This document shows, piece by piece, positions 1-10,254 of a DNA stretch of 64,000 nt. The notes beneath the pieces were generated by a model that was not told the origin of the DNA, did not search any database, and saw only the letters and a list, made by a program, of their open reading frames with translations. The stretch spans positions 372,001-436,000 of the forward strand of contig JAVSML010001166.1 of NCBI GenBank assembly GCA_038503035.1. The letters run 5' to 3'. Both the position numbers and the translations under genes were made by a program. The stretch's first letter is position 1. Each line of letters starts with the position of its first letter. The stretch comes from Crocodylus rhombifer. Lineage: Eukaryota; Chordata; Crocodylia; Crocodylidae.

Positions 1-1706
1 TCAACTAAGGACCAGTTACATGTCTGGGTTTTTGGCATGGAACTGCTTTGGGACAACTCTGTGTACATTTAAGACATTATGTAGCGGATAGTGCAAGAAA
101 GTATTTAAGAACATGACAAACTATTGTGAAGCCAATTTTTAAATTTATGATTGGGGTGCATCATGACTACAATATCAATGTTTAAACTGCTGTCTTGTGC
201 ATTGTCTTTGCTGTATTATTTCACTGCTTTTTTCTGTCTTTTGTTTTTTATGACTCCTTTTTTTCCCCCAATGGATTTTACCATAATGATTTTTTCTTTG
301 CTTAACTATGTACTCATTGTGCTTATTGTTTTCTTTTAAATCTATTGTATGCTCTATAAATAGTAATAGTGGTAGCAGGTAGGTGCTATTTGGAACATTT
401 CAGAAGAACATAAGAATCCTGACGCTTGAAAAGTCCTTGAATTTGCCCAGGCAAAGAGTCTAAGCCGATATGCTAGTTTGGTTCTGACGACAGATTCCTA
501 AAGGAATATATACACATGTACATGCATACTATTTGGTTTCTTCTTTCCTCCAGACTGTCTTGACTTGTCAGGCACTGGTGGATAGTGACAATGATTCTAC
601 ATTCCCAATGGTCAGAGCAGAGGATTCTCATTCATCTCAAGCTTTTGCTGGTAGCAGGTTCAAACTGTACTGAAAACACTTTAGAGATCACCTGCAAAGG
701 AAAAATATTTGAATCCATGGCCCTCCCCTTCTCCCCATTCTTTATATTGAAAAGTTTCTGCTTGATTTTTCTTTTAAGTTAGAGATTCAGACTTTTCTAG
801 GGTGGTATAATACTGCAATAGTGATTTCACAAGAGCTAGAAAAGTGAAAATGAAGTAGATAAGAGGGGAAGAGATTTTTAGCTTCTGTTCATAACTTTGT
901 ATTTTGTTTGCTTCTCCCTAACACCTATTTGAGAGATATAGTGCAGTGGATTTCATGGATTCATTTACATTTTGACTAAAGAAAGTCTTTGCTAGAGGGC
1001 CAGCACCCCTCCCCCACCTTCCTTTCAAGTACAGTGTTAAGAAAGCAAAGTAAATCTCCCTCAGACACCACCTCCCTTGCCCCAGGGTTTTCCAGATAAA
1101 CTTAAGGAAGTTCAAGACTTTACACCTCTGGTAAAACAAAGCCAAGCTGAAAAAACAACATAACCCCATGTCTATCCCCTATCTCCCAGGACTTCCTTAC
1201 ATATCGCTGGGAAAAGCAGCAAAAAACAAGACACAGTTCCAGTATCTTTAGAAGGAATCACCTGTGTAAGGCTCATAAAGCTATGGACACATGCAGGGAG
1301 AAGAAAAGCTCAGGGCATAAACCTAGAGTAAACTGCACCATAGTATCTACATAAGCAAATGAGCAGGCTGTGCAGTGAAACAGGCATTTGGAAGTGTGAG
1401 AAAATTGCCTCTAGTTTGTCCAGGGGTCAGTTTGCATTTGCTGGAATAGAGTTGCATTGTTTTTAGGGTAATTGTATCATGTGTTCACAGCTTCTTAAAA
1501 CCAGGACAACTTTACTCATGTGTTTATGGGCTAAGAGGGGAGAAAAAAAATAATCAGAGAGATCAGAAAAAGCCCCTGACCAGGCAGCACCATTTGCTTC
1601 TGTAACCTCAGTAGGGTTATACACAGTTATGGGGATCTGCTCCACAATCCCCATTAATAGTGGTGGGGCTGTGCTCAGGTGAAAGGGTTGGCTCATAGGG
1701 ATACTA
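1..1706. other. AT-rich unique DNA, no gene recognised
   Basis: Short reading frames here are Met-initiated runs of hydrophobic or low-complexity residues without recognisable domains. I see no splice-bounded exon, repeat family or RNA gene. It looks like ordinary intergenic or intronic DNA. Confidence 0.5.
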
Positions 1707-2262
1707 CAGGCAGTCCTCGGACTTACAACACAATTGGTTCCTGAAAACCGCATCTTAAGTCAAAATGTTGTAACTTGGAACCAATTTTCTTATAAGAAAC
1801 AATGTTATAAATGGGGGATTTGTTCCTGAACCAAGGCCCAATACCCTATTTTCACCAAAAATACCCCAGAACGTTGTACTTGATCAATTATAGATGAGTA
1901 ATATAGCTACATTAATGTATTTATATTGTAAATAGCAATCATATTGATTTGGAAGGACTTCTTTGAGGTGACATTGCTGGACTTTTCCAAGGGTTCTTGG
2001 TTGGAGTCTTCTCGGGAGTCTTGGCTGCAGGTTTTTCTGGAGACTTATCTGCTTTCTTAAAGAAAATGTCCAAGGAAATTTAGACAGGTGTTCTCCAGGG
2101 AGATGGGCGATGCGGCGAACTTATTCTCAGGCATGGCATCACATCGGATCAAGCGTTGTAAAGTCAAAACTGATGTCAGAAAGTTGAAGCAGGGTGTCAA
2201 TTTATAAATGTTGTAAGTGTGAAACATTGTAACTTAAAACATTGTAAGTTGAGGACTGCCTG
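1707..2262. mobile_element. Tigger/pogo-like non-autonomous DNA transposon (MITE)
   Basis: A 556-bp element bounded by inverted termini. The left end reads CAGGCAGTCCTCGGACTTAC and the right end, reverse-complemented, reads CAGGCAGTCCTCAACTTACA, so about 19 of 20 positions agree after one indel. TA precedes the left end; the right flank is TT, so the TA duplication typical of Tc1/mariner/pogo insertions has one change. The terminal CAGGCAGTCC..GGACTGCCTG and the subterminal run of short GTAAGT/ACTTAC-type words resemble mammalian Tigger termini. There is no transposase frame, so it would have depended on a full-length relative. Confidence 0.8.
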
Positions 2263-2475
2263 TTTTGTAAAACTGGGCCTTAAGTCTTGAGCATGAGTGG
2301 GGAGCATTCACAAAGGAAATGAACATAGGCAGAAAAAGTTCTTTGGGTAAATCCCGTATCTTTTTATTAAAGCAACTCAAATAGTTGAAAAAATTCTTCC
2401 TTGAAAGCTTTTGGGTACAAATACCCTTCGTCAGGCGGAGGAAATGACTGCATATAAGTGAGTAGATATAATGGC

Positions 2476-2725
2476 TGCTTGCAGATGTTGGGGAATAAAA
2501 GCCCAGTGCTTTACTTTAAACTCAGCACACTCCTGCGTTGAGCCCAGCATGTGCCCAGAAGAGGCAGCATCTTAGTTGCACTCAGCTTTCTTTACATCTA
2601 TAGAGATTGGGCATTTTCATGGGGCCTTTTTGACACTTCTATCTAATTGAATCAGCTTAGCTAAAAGCACCAAAGAGCCCCACTGAAGTGCCCAATCTAT
2701 ATAGACACTGCAGAGCCAAATTAAA
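2476..2725. mobile_element. Foldback MITE, family with GCTTGCAGATGT end, copy 1 (truncated)
   Basis: It begins with GCTTGCAGATGT and carries an internal inverted pair, AGATTGGGCATTTTCAT-type sequence against GAAGTGCCCAATCT. The same arrangement occurs at 4,608-5,151 and 12,566-12,914. The right terminal inverted repeat is missing, so this copy is 3' truncated. Confidence 0.7.
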
Positions 2726-2739
2726 GCAACATGTCTGTC

Positions 2740-3580
2740 AGCTCCTAATATGTTTGTTTTCAATTAAATTTTCTCTCAAATTACTTAACCTGCCAGTGAT
2801 GGCACTGCAAATTATCTGGCTAATCACATGCACAAAAGTCATTCTGCTTTCTTGTGAGCCTCATGTATTTAGAATGCATTTGGTCCACATTTCCCTATTA
2901 GAAAATTTATACTGCTGTGTTTCAGGCAGAATAAGATTACAAGCCAAAGACACGCCAAGTAGTCTTTACCATAAAAAAGAAGCTTTCTGTTTTTAATTCC
3001 ACACACCAAAGTCAGATTACATTTTTTTCCCCATCCCTCTTGGTATACATTTTCCTAGCCTAGCTGAGTTATTACCTTGAAAACCCTTGGCAACAACAGT
3101 GTTGCACAGTGTGCTGTGATGAGACATACATGACTATCAGCTACTGAAGCCAGTCAACAAATGGCTCATTGCTTGAGCAGATGCTGCTCCTGCCTGTAAA
3201 ATGTTCTGATCTGGGATATTGAAGAAACCAGATCACTAAAGATGCAGAGAAATTTGCAAGAGATAATTCACAGGATAATGGAGATAATTGATGACTGTAC
3301 TGAGACCATTAAGCTCCTTTCATTTACTGTACTATAAGCAGGTTTTTAACTCCTCTTCAGATGTGTAAAGCCTATTCATTGACACACTGAGTCACTAATT
3401 GTCTTTAAAGTTTCATTAAAAACAGATGCCTTGCTAAAGAGCAAGTATTAGTCACACTCTGATCAAGGTGCAGCTAGTCATTCTGAGCATGAACTGATGA
3501 TATATCTAATGATGTAGAAAACAGCTGCTAATGCAGCAATTGCATTCTCTGTTGTACAGTTACAATTAATATTGATAAAC
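2740..3580. other. Unique AT-rich block, possible conserved non-coding element
   Basis: This is non-repetitive sequence with frequent TAAT/ATTA homeodomain-type cores and no sustained reading frame. It differs from the repeat-dense flanks and looks less decayed. Whether it is conserved can only be settled by alignment to other archosaurs; regulatory function is inference. Confidence 0.25.
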
Positions 3581-3639
3581 TTAGCGTGGCTGCTGGAAAT
3601 GCATTATGTTGGCTGGGTAGGCAGAAGAGTGAGGAACAG

Positions 3640-4505
3640 ATAACAAAAATACTAAGGGAAGTGATTCTTCTACTCTATTTGGCACTGGTGAGGCACTACC
3701 TGGAGAACTGTGTCCAGTTTTGGGCCCCACACTTCAAGAAGGATGTGGACAGATTGGAAAAAGTCCAGCAGGGAGCAACAAGGATGGTTAGAGTCCTGGG
3801 AAGCATGTCTTAGAATGGGGCAGGCAACTATTTTGTGTGGAGGGCCGCTTACCAAGTTTTGGCAAGCTGTAGAGGGCCACATGGGTATCCTTGCCCCATA
3901 ACAATTGTCCTGCCCCTTAGTCACCATCTTGTGACTGGAAGTCCCACCCCCTAACACCCTAACCTTTGCCATTAGGCCTTGCTGTTAGGCTCTGCTGCCA
4001 TCTTCCCCTGGGTCCTATTGCTCCTGACTTCTGTCATTTACGACAGGCAGCCAGGAGCATATAAATATTAATTTTCTATTTTTTTTAGGGGCCCTGCAGG
4101 CCAGATCTGGCCCACAGGATGTATTTTGCCCTCCCCTGTCTTAGAGGAAAGACTGAAAGAACTAGGATTATGTAGCCTGGAGAAGAGAAGATTGAGGGTG
4201 GGGGGGGATTTAATAATGGTCTTCAAAGAGCAATTATAAACAGGATGGAGATATACAGCCACAGAAAGAGGCTGAGACAGGAATTGGAGTAATGGCCTCA
4301 AATTTCAGCAGAGGAAATTTAGGTTAGGGATGAAGAATAACTTTCAGGCGATGAGGGTAGTTAAGCATTGGATCAGGCTACCTAGGGAAGTTGTGGAAAT
4401 TTTCAAGAGCAGTTTGCACAGACGCTTGGCTAGAATGGTTTAGTTCTGGATGACTCTGCTTTTTGAGATCTTTGCCAATCCTACTTTCCTATGATCCTAT
4501 AACAA
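3640..4505 (+). mobile_element. CR1 LINE 3' fragment, split by a hAT MITE
   Basis: The fragment encodes the end of the CR1 ORF2 protein ([20 protein letters not shown] and following residues at about 3,700-3,800). It resumes after 4,138 with sequence corresponding to the C-terminal LEEKRRLR-type segment, and ends in the 3' UTR near CCTACTTTCCTATGATCCTAT. Frameshifts and stops are frequent. The interruption at 3,815-4,137 is a later insertion, because CR1 continues directly on its far side. Confidence 0.85.
3815..4137. mobile_element. hAT-type MITE inserted in CR1
   Basis: A 323-bp element flanked by the exact 8-bp duplication GTCTTAGA (3,807-3,814 and 4,138-4,145). The ends are GGGGCAGGCAACTATTTT and, inverted, AGGGGAGGGCAAAATA, an imperfect terminal repeat of the CAGGGGNNGGCAA type seen in hAT elements. 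There is no coding capacity. A related left end lies at about 30,559. Confidence 0.85.
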
Positions 4506-4607
4506 GACAAAGCTAATGTCTGAAAATGTCTGTTGTACTTTTTCCATTTTTCTCCCTCCAACCATGTAATGATAGAACCTGTTAATTTACCAGATAAGTG
4601 TTTATTG

Positions 4608-5151
4608 CTGCTTGCAGACATAAACACTCCCCTTCACCCCAAACCAGCGCTTTACTTTAAAAACTTGGCATGTTCCTGCGCTAAGCCCCACACATGCCCA
4701 GAACAGGCAGTACCTTAGATGGACCTGGCTCACCCGAATCTGTATAAATCAGGCACTTCAGTGGAGCTTTTTTGGTCCTTTTATTTAATAGGTCAGAGGT
4801 TGTCAACCAGCAGTATGAGTACCCCCAGGGGTACTTGAGAAGGCCCTAGGGTGTACGCGTGGGTGGGCAGGGATGGAGCACCACTATGCACCATCCTGCA
4901 CTGCTGTGCAGGCCCTGCCCACCCAGTCCGACAACACCCCTCTTTCGCCTCTCCCCTGCCTCTGTGTCCAGCCACCATGGGTACACTGCTCCAAAAATGT
5001 TGGAAACCCCTGTAATAGGTGATTGAACCAGTTTAGCTAAAAGCACCAAAAGGCCTCACTGAAACGCCCGATCTATACAGATGCTGCTAAACCCAGCTGA
5101 AGTAATGTGCTGCTGCTTCCAGTAAAGCACTTTAAAAAAAAATGTCTGCAA
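4608..5151. mobile_element. Foldback MITE, GCTTGCAGATGT-end family, copy 2, with nested hAT
   Basis: The left end GCTTGCAGACAT pairs with ATGTCTGCAAAC on the right. Internal arms include AATCAGGCACTTCAGTGGAG and, inverted, the CCTCACTGAAACGCCCGATC segment. A hAT MITE (4,794-5,012) sits in the loop. Without it the element is about 317 bp, close to the 349 bp of the copy at 12,566. Confidence 0.75.
4794..5012. mobile_element. hAT-type MITE, CAGNGGTTGTCAACC family, copy 1
   Basis: A 219-bp element with the exact 8-bp target duplication TAATAGGT (4,786-4,793 and 5,013-5,020). The ends CAGAGGTTGTCAACC and TTGGAAACCCCTG are inverted repeats. It shares the start, a GTACCCCCAGGGGTACTT palindrome and the GGGTGTACGCG motif with the copy at 63,636-63,943. 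Confidence 0.9.
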
Positions 5152-5620
5152 ACAACCTATGTGCACAGACTATTTAAGATTTGCAAAATAATTTTAAGTC
5201 AAGATAAACTAGTAACAATAAGTACCAGGAGGAAGAAACTTGGAATACTCCGCCTCTCAATTGTTAAGTCATGTACATTTTCCTTTAATCTGTTTTATTT
5301 TGTGATTTCAGCAGCTTAATTTGTTTTATGAACAAAGGACTGGAAAGGGCTCTTGGTATATTGAATGTAGACTCCTGCATTTGCTGACAAGCATTTCACA
5401 TAGATGCCTAAAATTCATCCTCTAAATTTCTCCACACATCTCTCTTCCCTCCAAAAATAAAAACACTCTACAGGGCTGTCCCAAAAAGTGGAGGAGACAA
5501 TGATGTTGCCATTGTCCTGCCATTGTACTGGCAGGGAAGTATTTAGCCAATACATGCTGTAAGGACTGCAGGAAAATGACTCTACCTTCTGCCACTGAGG
5601 AGAGCAATCTTGCAAGTCCT
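5152..5620. other. No feature recognised
   Basis: AT-rich, apparently single-copy sequence with no convincing frame or repeat. Confidence 0.4.
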
Positions 5621-5905
5621 TGCCCATGGGCAACTGGTGCCACCTTAATCAGGGGGGCACATACCCCACCCCAGCGACCAGTCGGGGGGGGGGGTCCCTC
5701 CGTGGCTGATCACACTGATCGGGAAGTGGCCGCAGCGCTCCTGGAAATGGCCAGGGTGCTTCATCCTGGGCTCCCACTGCCCAGCTGGTGCTGCTGCCTG
5801 TCCCCCTCGCCCGTTGCCTAAGAGGGGAGTGTGGCCTGTCATGGGGTGCACCAGTGCTCTCAGGGGGTGCATGTGCATCTCCTGCACATCGCCACTGGCC
5901 TTGCC
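5620..5905 (-). repeat. GC-rich interspersed repeat, copy 1 (minus)
   Basis: The block starting CATGGGCAACTGGTGCCACC matches, reverse-complemented, the end of the 60,175-60,425 block (GGTGGCACCAGTCGCCCATG). The match continues through a G-run and an AGCGACCAGTC / GACTGGTTGCT segment. Two diverged copies in opposite orientation define an interspersed family. The class is unknown, although the G/C-rich ends suggest a MITE. Confidence 0.6.
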
Positions 5906-5959
5906 CGTTTGACTTGGGAAAAATCCTTCCTCATTCCAGCTGACTGGTCTGATTCTGGG

Positions 5960-7030
5960 CAAATGAACAAGACTCTCTAGCTACATTCCTTGCTTATGTT
6001 TAACACGTTTTCTCTGAAGTTTTTAAACAAGAAGGCTTAAGGCCATAATGCACTTGTCAATTACTCTAGTTTTATACTAGCATATACTCCTGCAAATAGT
6101 TATATCAGTTGTAGTTTTCCCCAGTTTACTTGCAGATGAAAGGAGACTCAGGCCTCATTCCCTTGTCTACACTACATTTTTTTCTAAAGTTTCCTGCTGT
6201 TGCTACCACAGGTCTACCTCCTTTGGTAACAGCAATGGTGATGATGTCAGTATTAATAGGGTTTGAGTCTGTCACAGGCATATGAAGCACTGGATTGCCC
6301 AATTCTGCCCAGAGAAAGTCCTCATGGTATTTAAAATGTCAGTGACCAGCTAGAGATTTGTTAATGTTTATGTTGAATGCCTCACAGCACCCATGGGGAA
6401 AGATTATACCCTATGTTTTTTTTTCTTAATCTGTTGTGTTGCTTCTCAGGAAGTTCAGGTTGGCAAAAGAGGGGGAGAAAAGTGCAGAGGTGGATTGATA
6501 CTTCCCTTGCATCTCTTTGACTGTCTGTTGCCAGTTCCAAGTGTTCAAAAATGATGAATTGGTGATACCCCAGTCATGTTATTAACTTAACCCTCCCCCC
6601 CAAAAAACCCAAACCACCATATTGGCTTCTCTTCATTTGCCTCCTGGTTGGCATGTTCGGAGTTTTCTCAGATCATGTCCGGGGGGGGGGAGGGTGTTCA
6701 CTGTAAACATGAGGATTAGAAGCTTTAAATAAAACCAACAAATAGTTTCTTGTAAACTAATGGGATCTAGGGCTTAACACCCCCCCATAAAAGCAACATC
6801 ATAAATGTTGGAAACATAACAGAAACAGACATTTTGTGAGCAGTTAGTTATGAACCTATGTATTTCTCTGTGTTCCAGAATAGCTAGAGATCTCCGATTA
6901 TGCCCACCCCTACCCCAGCATGTCCCTATACTGGAAATTATTGGGAGCATAGGAAAGACACAGCACAAGACGACATACGTCTGTGCCCCTAGGCTAAGGA
7001 AATTCCTACCAGGGATTTTTGTGGTTCGTT
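5960..7030. other. Mostly unique DNA with short homopolymer tracts
   Basis: It contains C/A-rich runs near 6,593 and a G-run near 6,680. No gene, RNA or transposon was recognised. Confidence 0.4.
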
Positions 7031-7031
7031 T

Positions 7032-7615
7032 GTGCTGCTAAAGTGGTCTAAACCACTCAAGTTGCTGGAGAAGTACCATCATGTTGTCTGTGAAAGATCC
7101 TTCAAAGCCAGCGTGAAGACTGACAAACCACCATTCTCACAAGCAAACACCATGAGCATTGAGAAGATGATCATCCAACATCAACTTTTCTGGGCCAGCC
7201 ACATCATCTGGAAGTCTGGCTCCAGACTCCCAAAGCAAATTTTATCCTCCCTGCTCATTCAAGATGTATGCTCAAGAGTAGGGCAGAGAAAGCGCTTTAA
7301 GGATATCCTCAGGGCCAACTTGAAAAAAATGGAACATTGACATCACCCGGGACCACCTCAAATGGAGAAAGTTTGCTGCAAGGATTTCAGTATTTTGAAA
7401 GCTCATGATGACATTAGGAGACAGAAAAGTGAGAGCAGCAGAAATGATGTCTTGCAGACTGAATCAGAGCCACCCAACCTGCATGGAAACACATGCCTGA
7501 TTTACAACACAGTCTGTTGATCCCAAATCAGCTTCATCAGCCATCTTCGGCCCCACAGAGAAGGCAGTCATCGAAAACAATCATCCTCGACTGTGAGGGA
7601 TTGCCATTGATGATT
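7032..7615 (+). pseudogene. Non-LTR retrotransposon ORF 3' end, copy 1
   Basis: One frame (7,032-7,340) reads IEKMIIQHQLFWASHIIWKS followed by SRLPKQILSSLL and GQRKRFKDILRANLKK. This is the post-RT region typical of a non-LTR retrotransposon polyprotein. After a frameshift, the 7,360-7,600 segment still shows the spacing of a C-terminal finger (SQISFISHLRPH near 7,530) and ends at a stop near 7,610. A second copy lies at 21,020-21,530. It has no RT core, carries stops and frameshifts, and is a dead 5'-truncated copy. I cannot name the clade with confidence. Confidence 0.7.
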
Positions 7616-7619
7616 ATGA

Positions 7620-8420
7620 GAGTGGTCTAAACACACCAGTACCTTATTTCTATTCCCCTTATTTAACTTTGAAAATTAAAGAAGGCCATTTTTCTTCCAG
7701 ACTAAGATTCTCTGCACATATTGTTATCCAGGATTAAATACTCAATAAAAAACTATTTCTGAAGAGCTAGATAAGCCAAAGAAAGAATGTGTGCTTTTGC
7801 ATATAAAGCTTCTCTTTACCCACAACTTGTTCGTATTCATTTTTCTTTCAAGATAACATGGAGAATATATTGTTTATTAATAAAAGACCCTTTGAGGTTA
7901 GTGGCAGGGTTTGTGAAGCTAACTTAAGTTGCCACGTCATTAATATTTGTTGAAGAAAACATAAGTATTACTCTTTGCTCTACCCAGACGAAAAACGTTA
8001 CAAATAAATATCACATGTTAGAAAACTGTGTGGTCTTTCTATATTCTATGAATTAATTCCAGGGCTAACGCTTATTGAACAATCACATTTTTTAATATTG
8101 TTTCTTATGCTGGGGCAACATTTTTAGAAGAAGAGGAGCAAAACATATTAGGTGAGATGTTCCTAGGTGGACAATTTTGCATCATCAAGAAGAATGACTG
8201 GATTATTTTCTAGGTTTTGTAAAAGTTTTAAAAGAAGCACATCTCTATCCAGCTTCCTACCCGGGAAGTACTGAACGTCCCATATAACTCTCCTTGTTTA
8301 CTTATATATCCCTAAAATTTCCACTATTTTTATACTTATCTGAACATATAAAGGAGGAATTATTTATTTCATTGCTTTAGCCCCAGTGCTACGCCTCACC
8401 AGATGGTTTTGTTTTATGAT
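7620..8420. other. AT-rich unique DNA
   Basis: No feature was recognised. It has low GC and no sustained frame. Confidence 0.4.
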
Positions 8421-9520
8421 TTCCACATTCCTAGAATTGGCTTCAATCCTGGGTTGCTGTAACAGGGCACTAAGGTGTCTGCTACTTAGAGAGCCAAGAT
8501 AACCACCAGGTACAGGTTGCCAGGGCAACCAAAGGGCGCTAATGACCCACACCTGCCTGGTCAGCTGACCAGAAGGGGCAGGGCCTGGCTCCTACATGAC
8601 TCACAGGCCGGAGGCCAGGAGGCAGTTCCCTGTTGGCAGTCAAAATGGAAGGAGCTCTGCTGGACTGAGCAAAGAGGAGAGGCCAGACTGTAGGTACAGC
8701 CTGAGACTGGGGAAAGATGGAGCAACCTTGGTGTGGCAGGAAGGATGTGGTTATGGCCGGGTGGCTTGAGCTTATGTTATAGCCTAGGGGTTTGTGTTTT
8801 GTGTGTTTGTTAAACCAGTTTTGGGTGAGGCTGTTAGGGGTTGGAGGAGGCCTCATAAGGAACCCACAGCAGTGTAGAGATTCCAGCCCCAGAGAAGGGT
8901 GCAACATTGGGTGTGTGCTCACCCCAAGCGCCAAAAGGGCGCAGTATCAGGTGTGTGCCAACTCTGAGCATCAGGATAGGTGTAGTATCAGGAGTGCCAA
9001 CTCTGAGTGCCTAGTAAGTCAGACAGTGACAAGGTCATTGAGAACCTGAGCGTGCAGTGAGGCGCAGCGAGAGACAGGGGCTGCAGAGAGCCCCTGTGAA
9101 AGTGAGGTGCTGAGTAAGACTCAAGAATGTCTGGTACATCTGTGAGGCTTGGGGTGTGGTACAGGGGTGGTTGAAGCCACGCATTGCCCGTAAGGCCGGG
9201 GTGCACGGAACACCCATTATAAGAAATGGGATGAGTGATAGTGGGAGAAATGTGGCCAAGGAGACAAAAGGCAGCCTCCCTATAATACATAAGACTTAGG
9301 ATGTGGCTGGTAAGATTCAAGGGTGCTTTTAGGCAGTTTGGCACGGTACAGAGGGCAACTAGGGGGGAGCACGGCAACCCTTGGATGCCCCTCCTGATAG
9401 AAAGCCCTGATAGAGAACTTCCTGCAGGATGCTGATCTTCTCTCACTCGGTTCTGGTGTGGTGGTACTTTGTTCTCTCTGTTCATCAACACTTGCATGCA
9501 GCCTCTTCTATCAAACTTGA
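8420..9520 (-). repeat. LTR-like GC-rich repeat, arm 1 of an inverted pair (minus)
   Basis: Reverse-complemented, 8,440-8,640 aligns with 12,000-12,170: both carry CAGGTGTGG(G/C)(T/C)CATTA followed by a TTGCC..GGCAACCTG segment. The 8,890-9,010 block holds degenerate direct repeats built on GTATCAGG(A/T)G and GCCAACTCTGAG. These correspond to the CTGCGCCC..CTGGTGCTCTG repeats at 10,640-10,830. The long frames here (131 and 169 codons on the minus strand) are compositional. It could be the LTR or leader of an unrecognised retroelement, but no PBS or coding region was found. Confidence 0.55.
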
Positions 9521-9529
9521 GGTCTTTTG

Positions 9530-10250
9530 ATTTTTTTCTTTGTTTGTTTTTTACAGATAACTCAATTTTTTTTTAAATAGATTTCATGGACAAGCATTTT
9601 TTAGCCTTTTTTTTTTTTTTTTTTTTTTTTTTATGGGCTGCCCATAAGAAAATTATGGACTATTGGCAACCCTGTTGTGATTTATTTTTCTGAAAGCTTT
9701 CCTTTTTTCTTCCCTCTAGAGGTGGGGAGCTCCTTCCTTCCATGAAAAGGAAGAATACCACTGGAAATACTGTGGCTAAACATTTTTAGCCTATCCCAGG
9801 TCTAACATATCACAGCTCTAAAGAAATGCTATTAGCAAAGCAACTTTATAACAAAAATTGCTAGTACTTCCACTCCTATGGTAGATATTTTTCAACACAA
9901 GACAACATCTTTTTAGCAACAGTTTATAAATTTAAATGTCTACATAAATGTGAGCTACAGGTGACTTAGTTTGCTGTATCAATATTTACTGAAGCATTAT
10001 TTGGTTTCTTATTAGTTAAGAATCAAAAAGAATTACTTCATACTTGTTTTTCAATATTGTGTTTTCCCTTTTCCTTCCCTTCCAAACCTAGTTACTAGAT
10101 GTAAATATTACCCACTTGCTTTATACAGATGTCTGTAAAAATGCGGTTTCTTTTCCTTATTTATTTTCCTTTCATGCCCCTGCTGTATTCTATACCACTT
10201 GTAAAGACAGAATAACTTTCTGAAGTCAGTGAACAATGGAGCACAGTGCA
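9530..10250. other. AT-rich DNA with a poly-T tract
   Basis: A T-run lies at 9,607-9,632. The rest is low-GC sequence with no gene or repeat recognised. It separates the two arms of the inverted LTR-like pair. Confidence 0.45.
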
Positions 10251-10254
10251 CAAT

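Noticed and set aside
8539..9497. 131- and 169-codon minus frames
   Set aside because: They lie in an LTR-like repeat shared with 10.3-12.2 kb, where the frame is not preserved.
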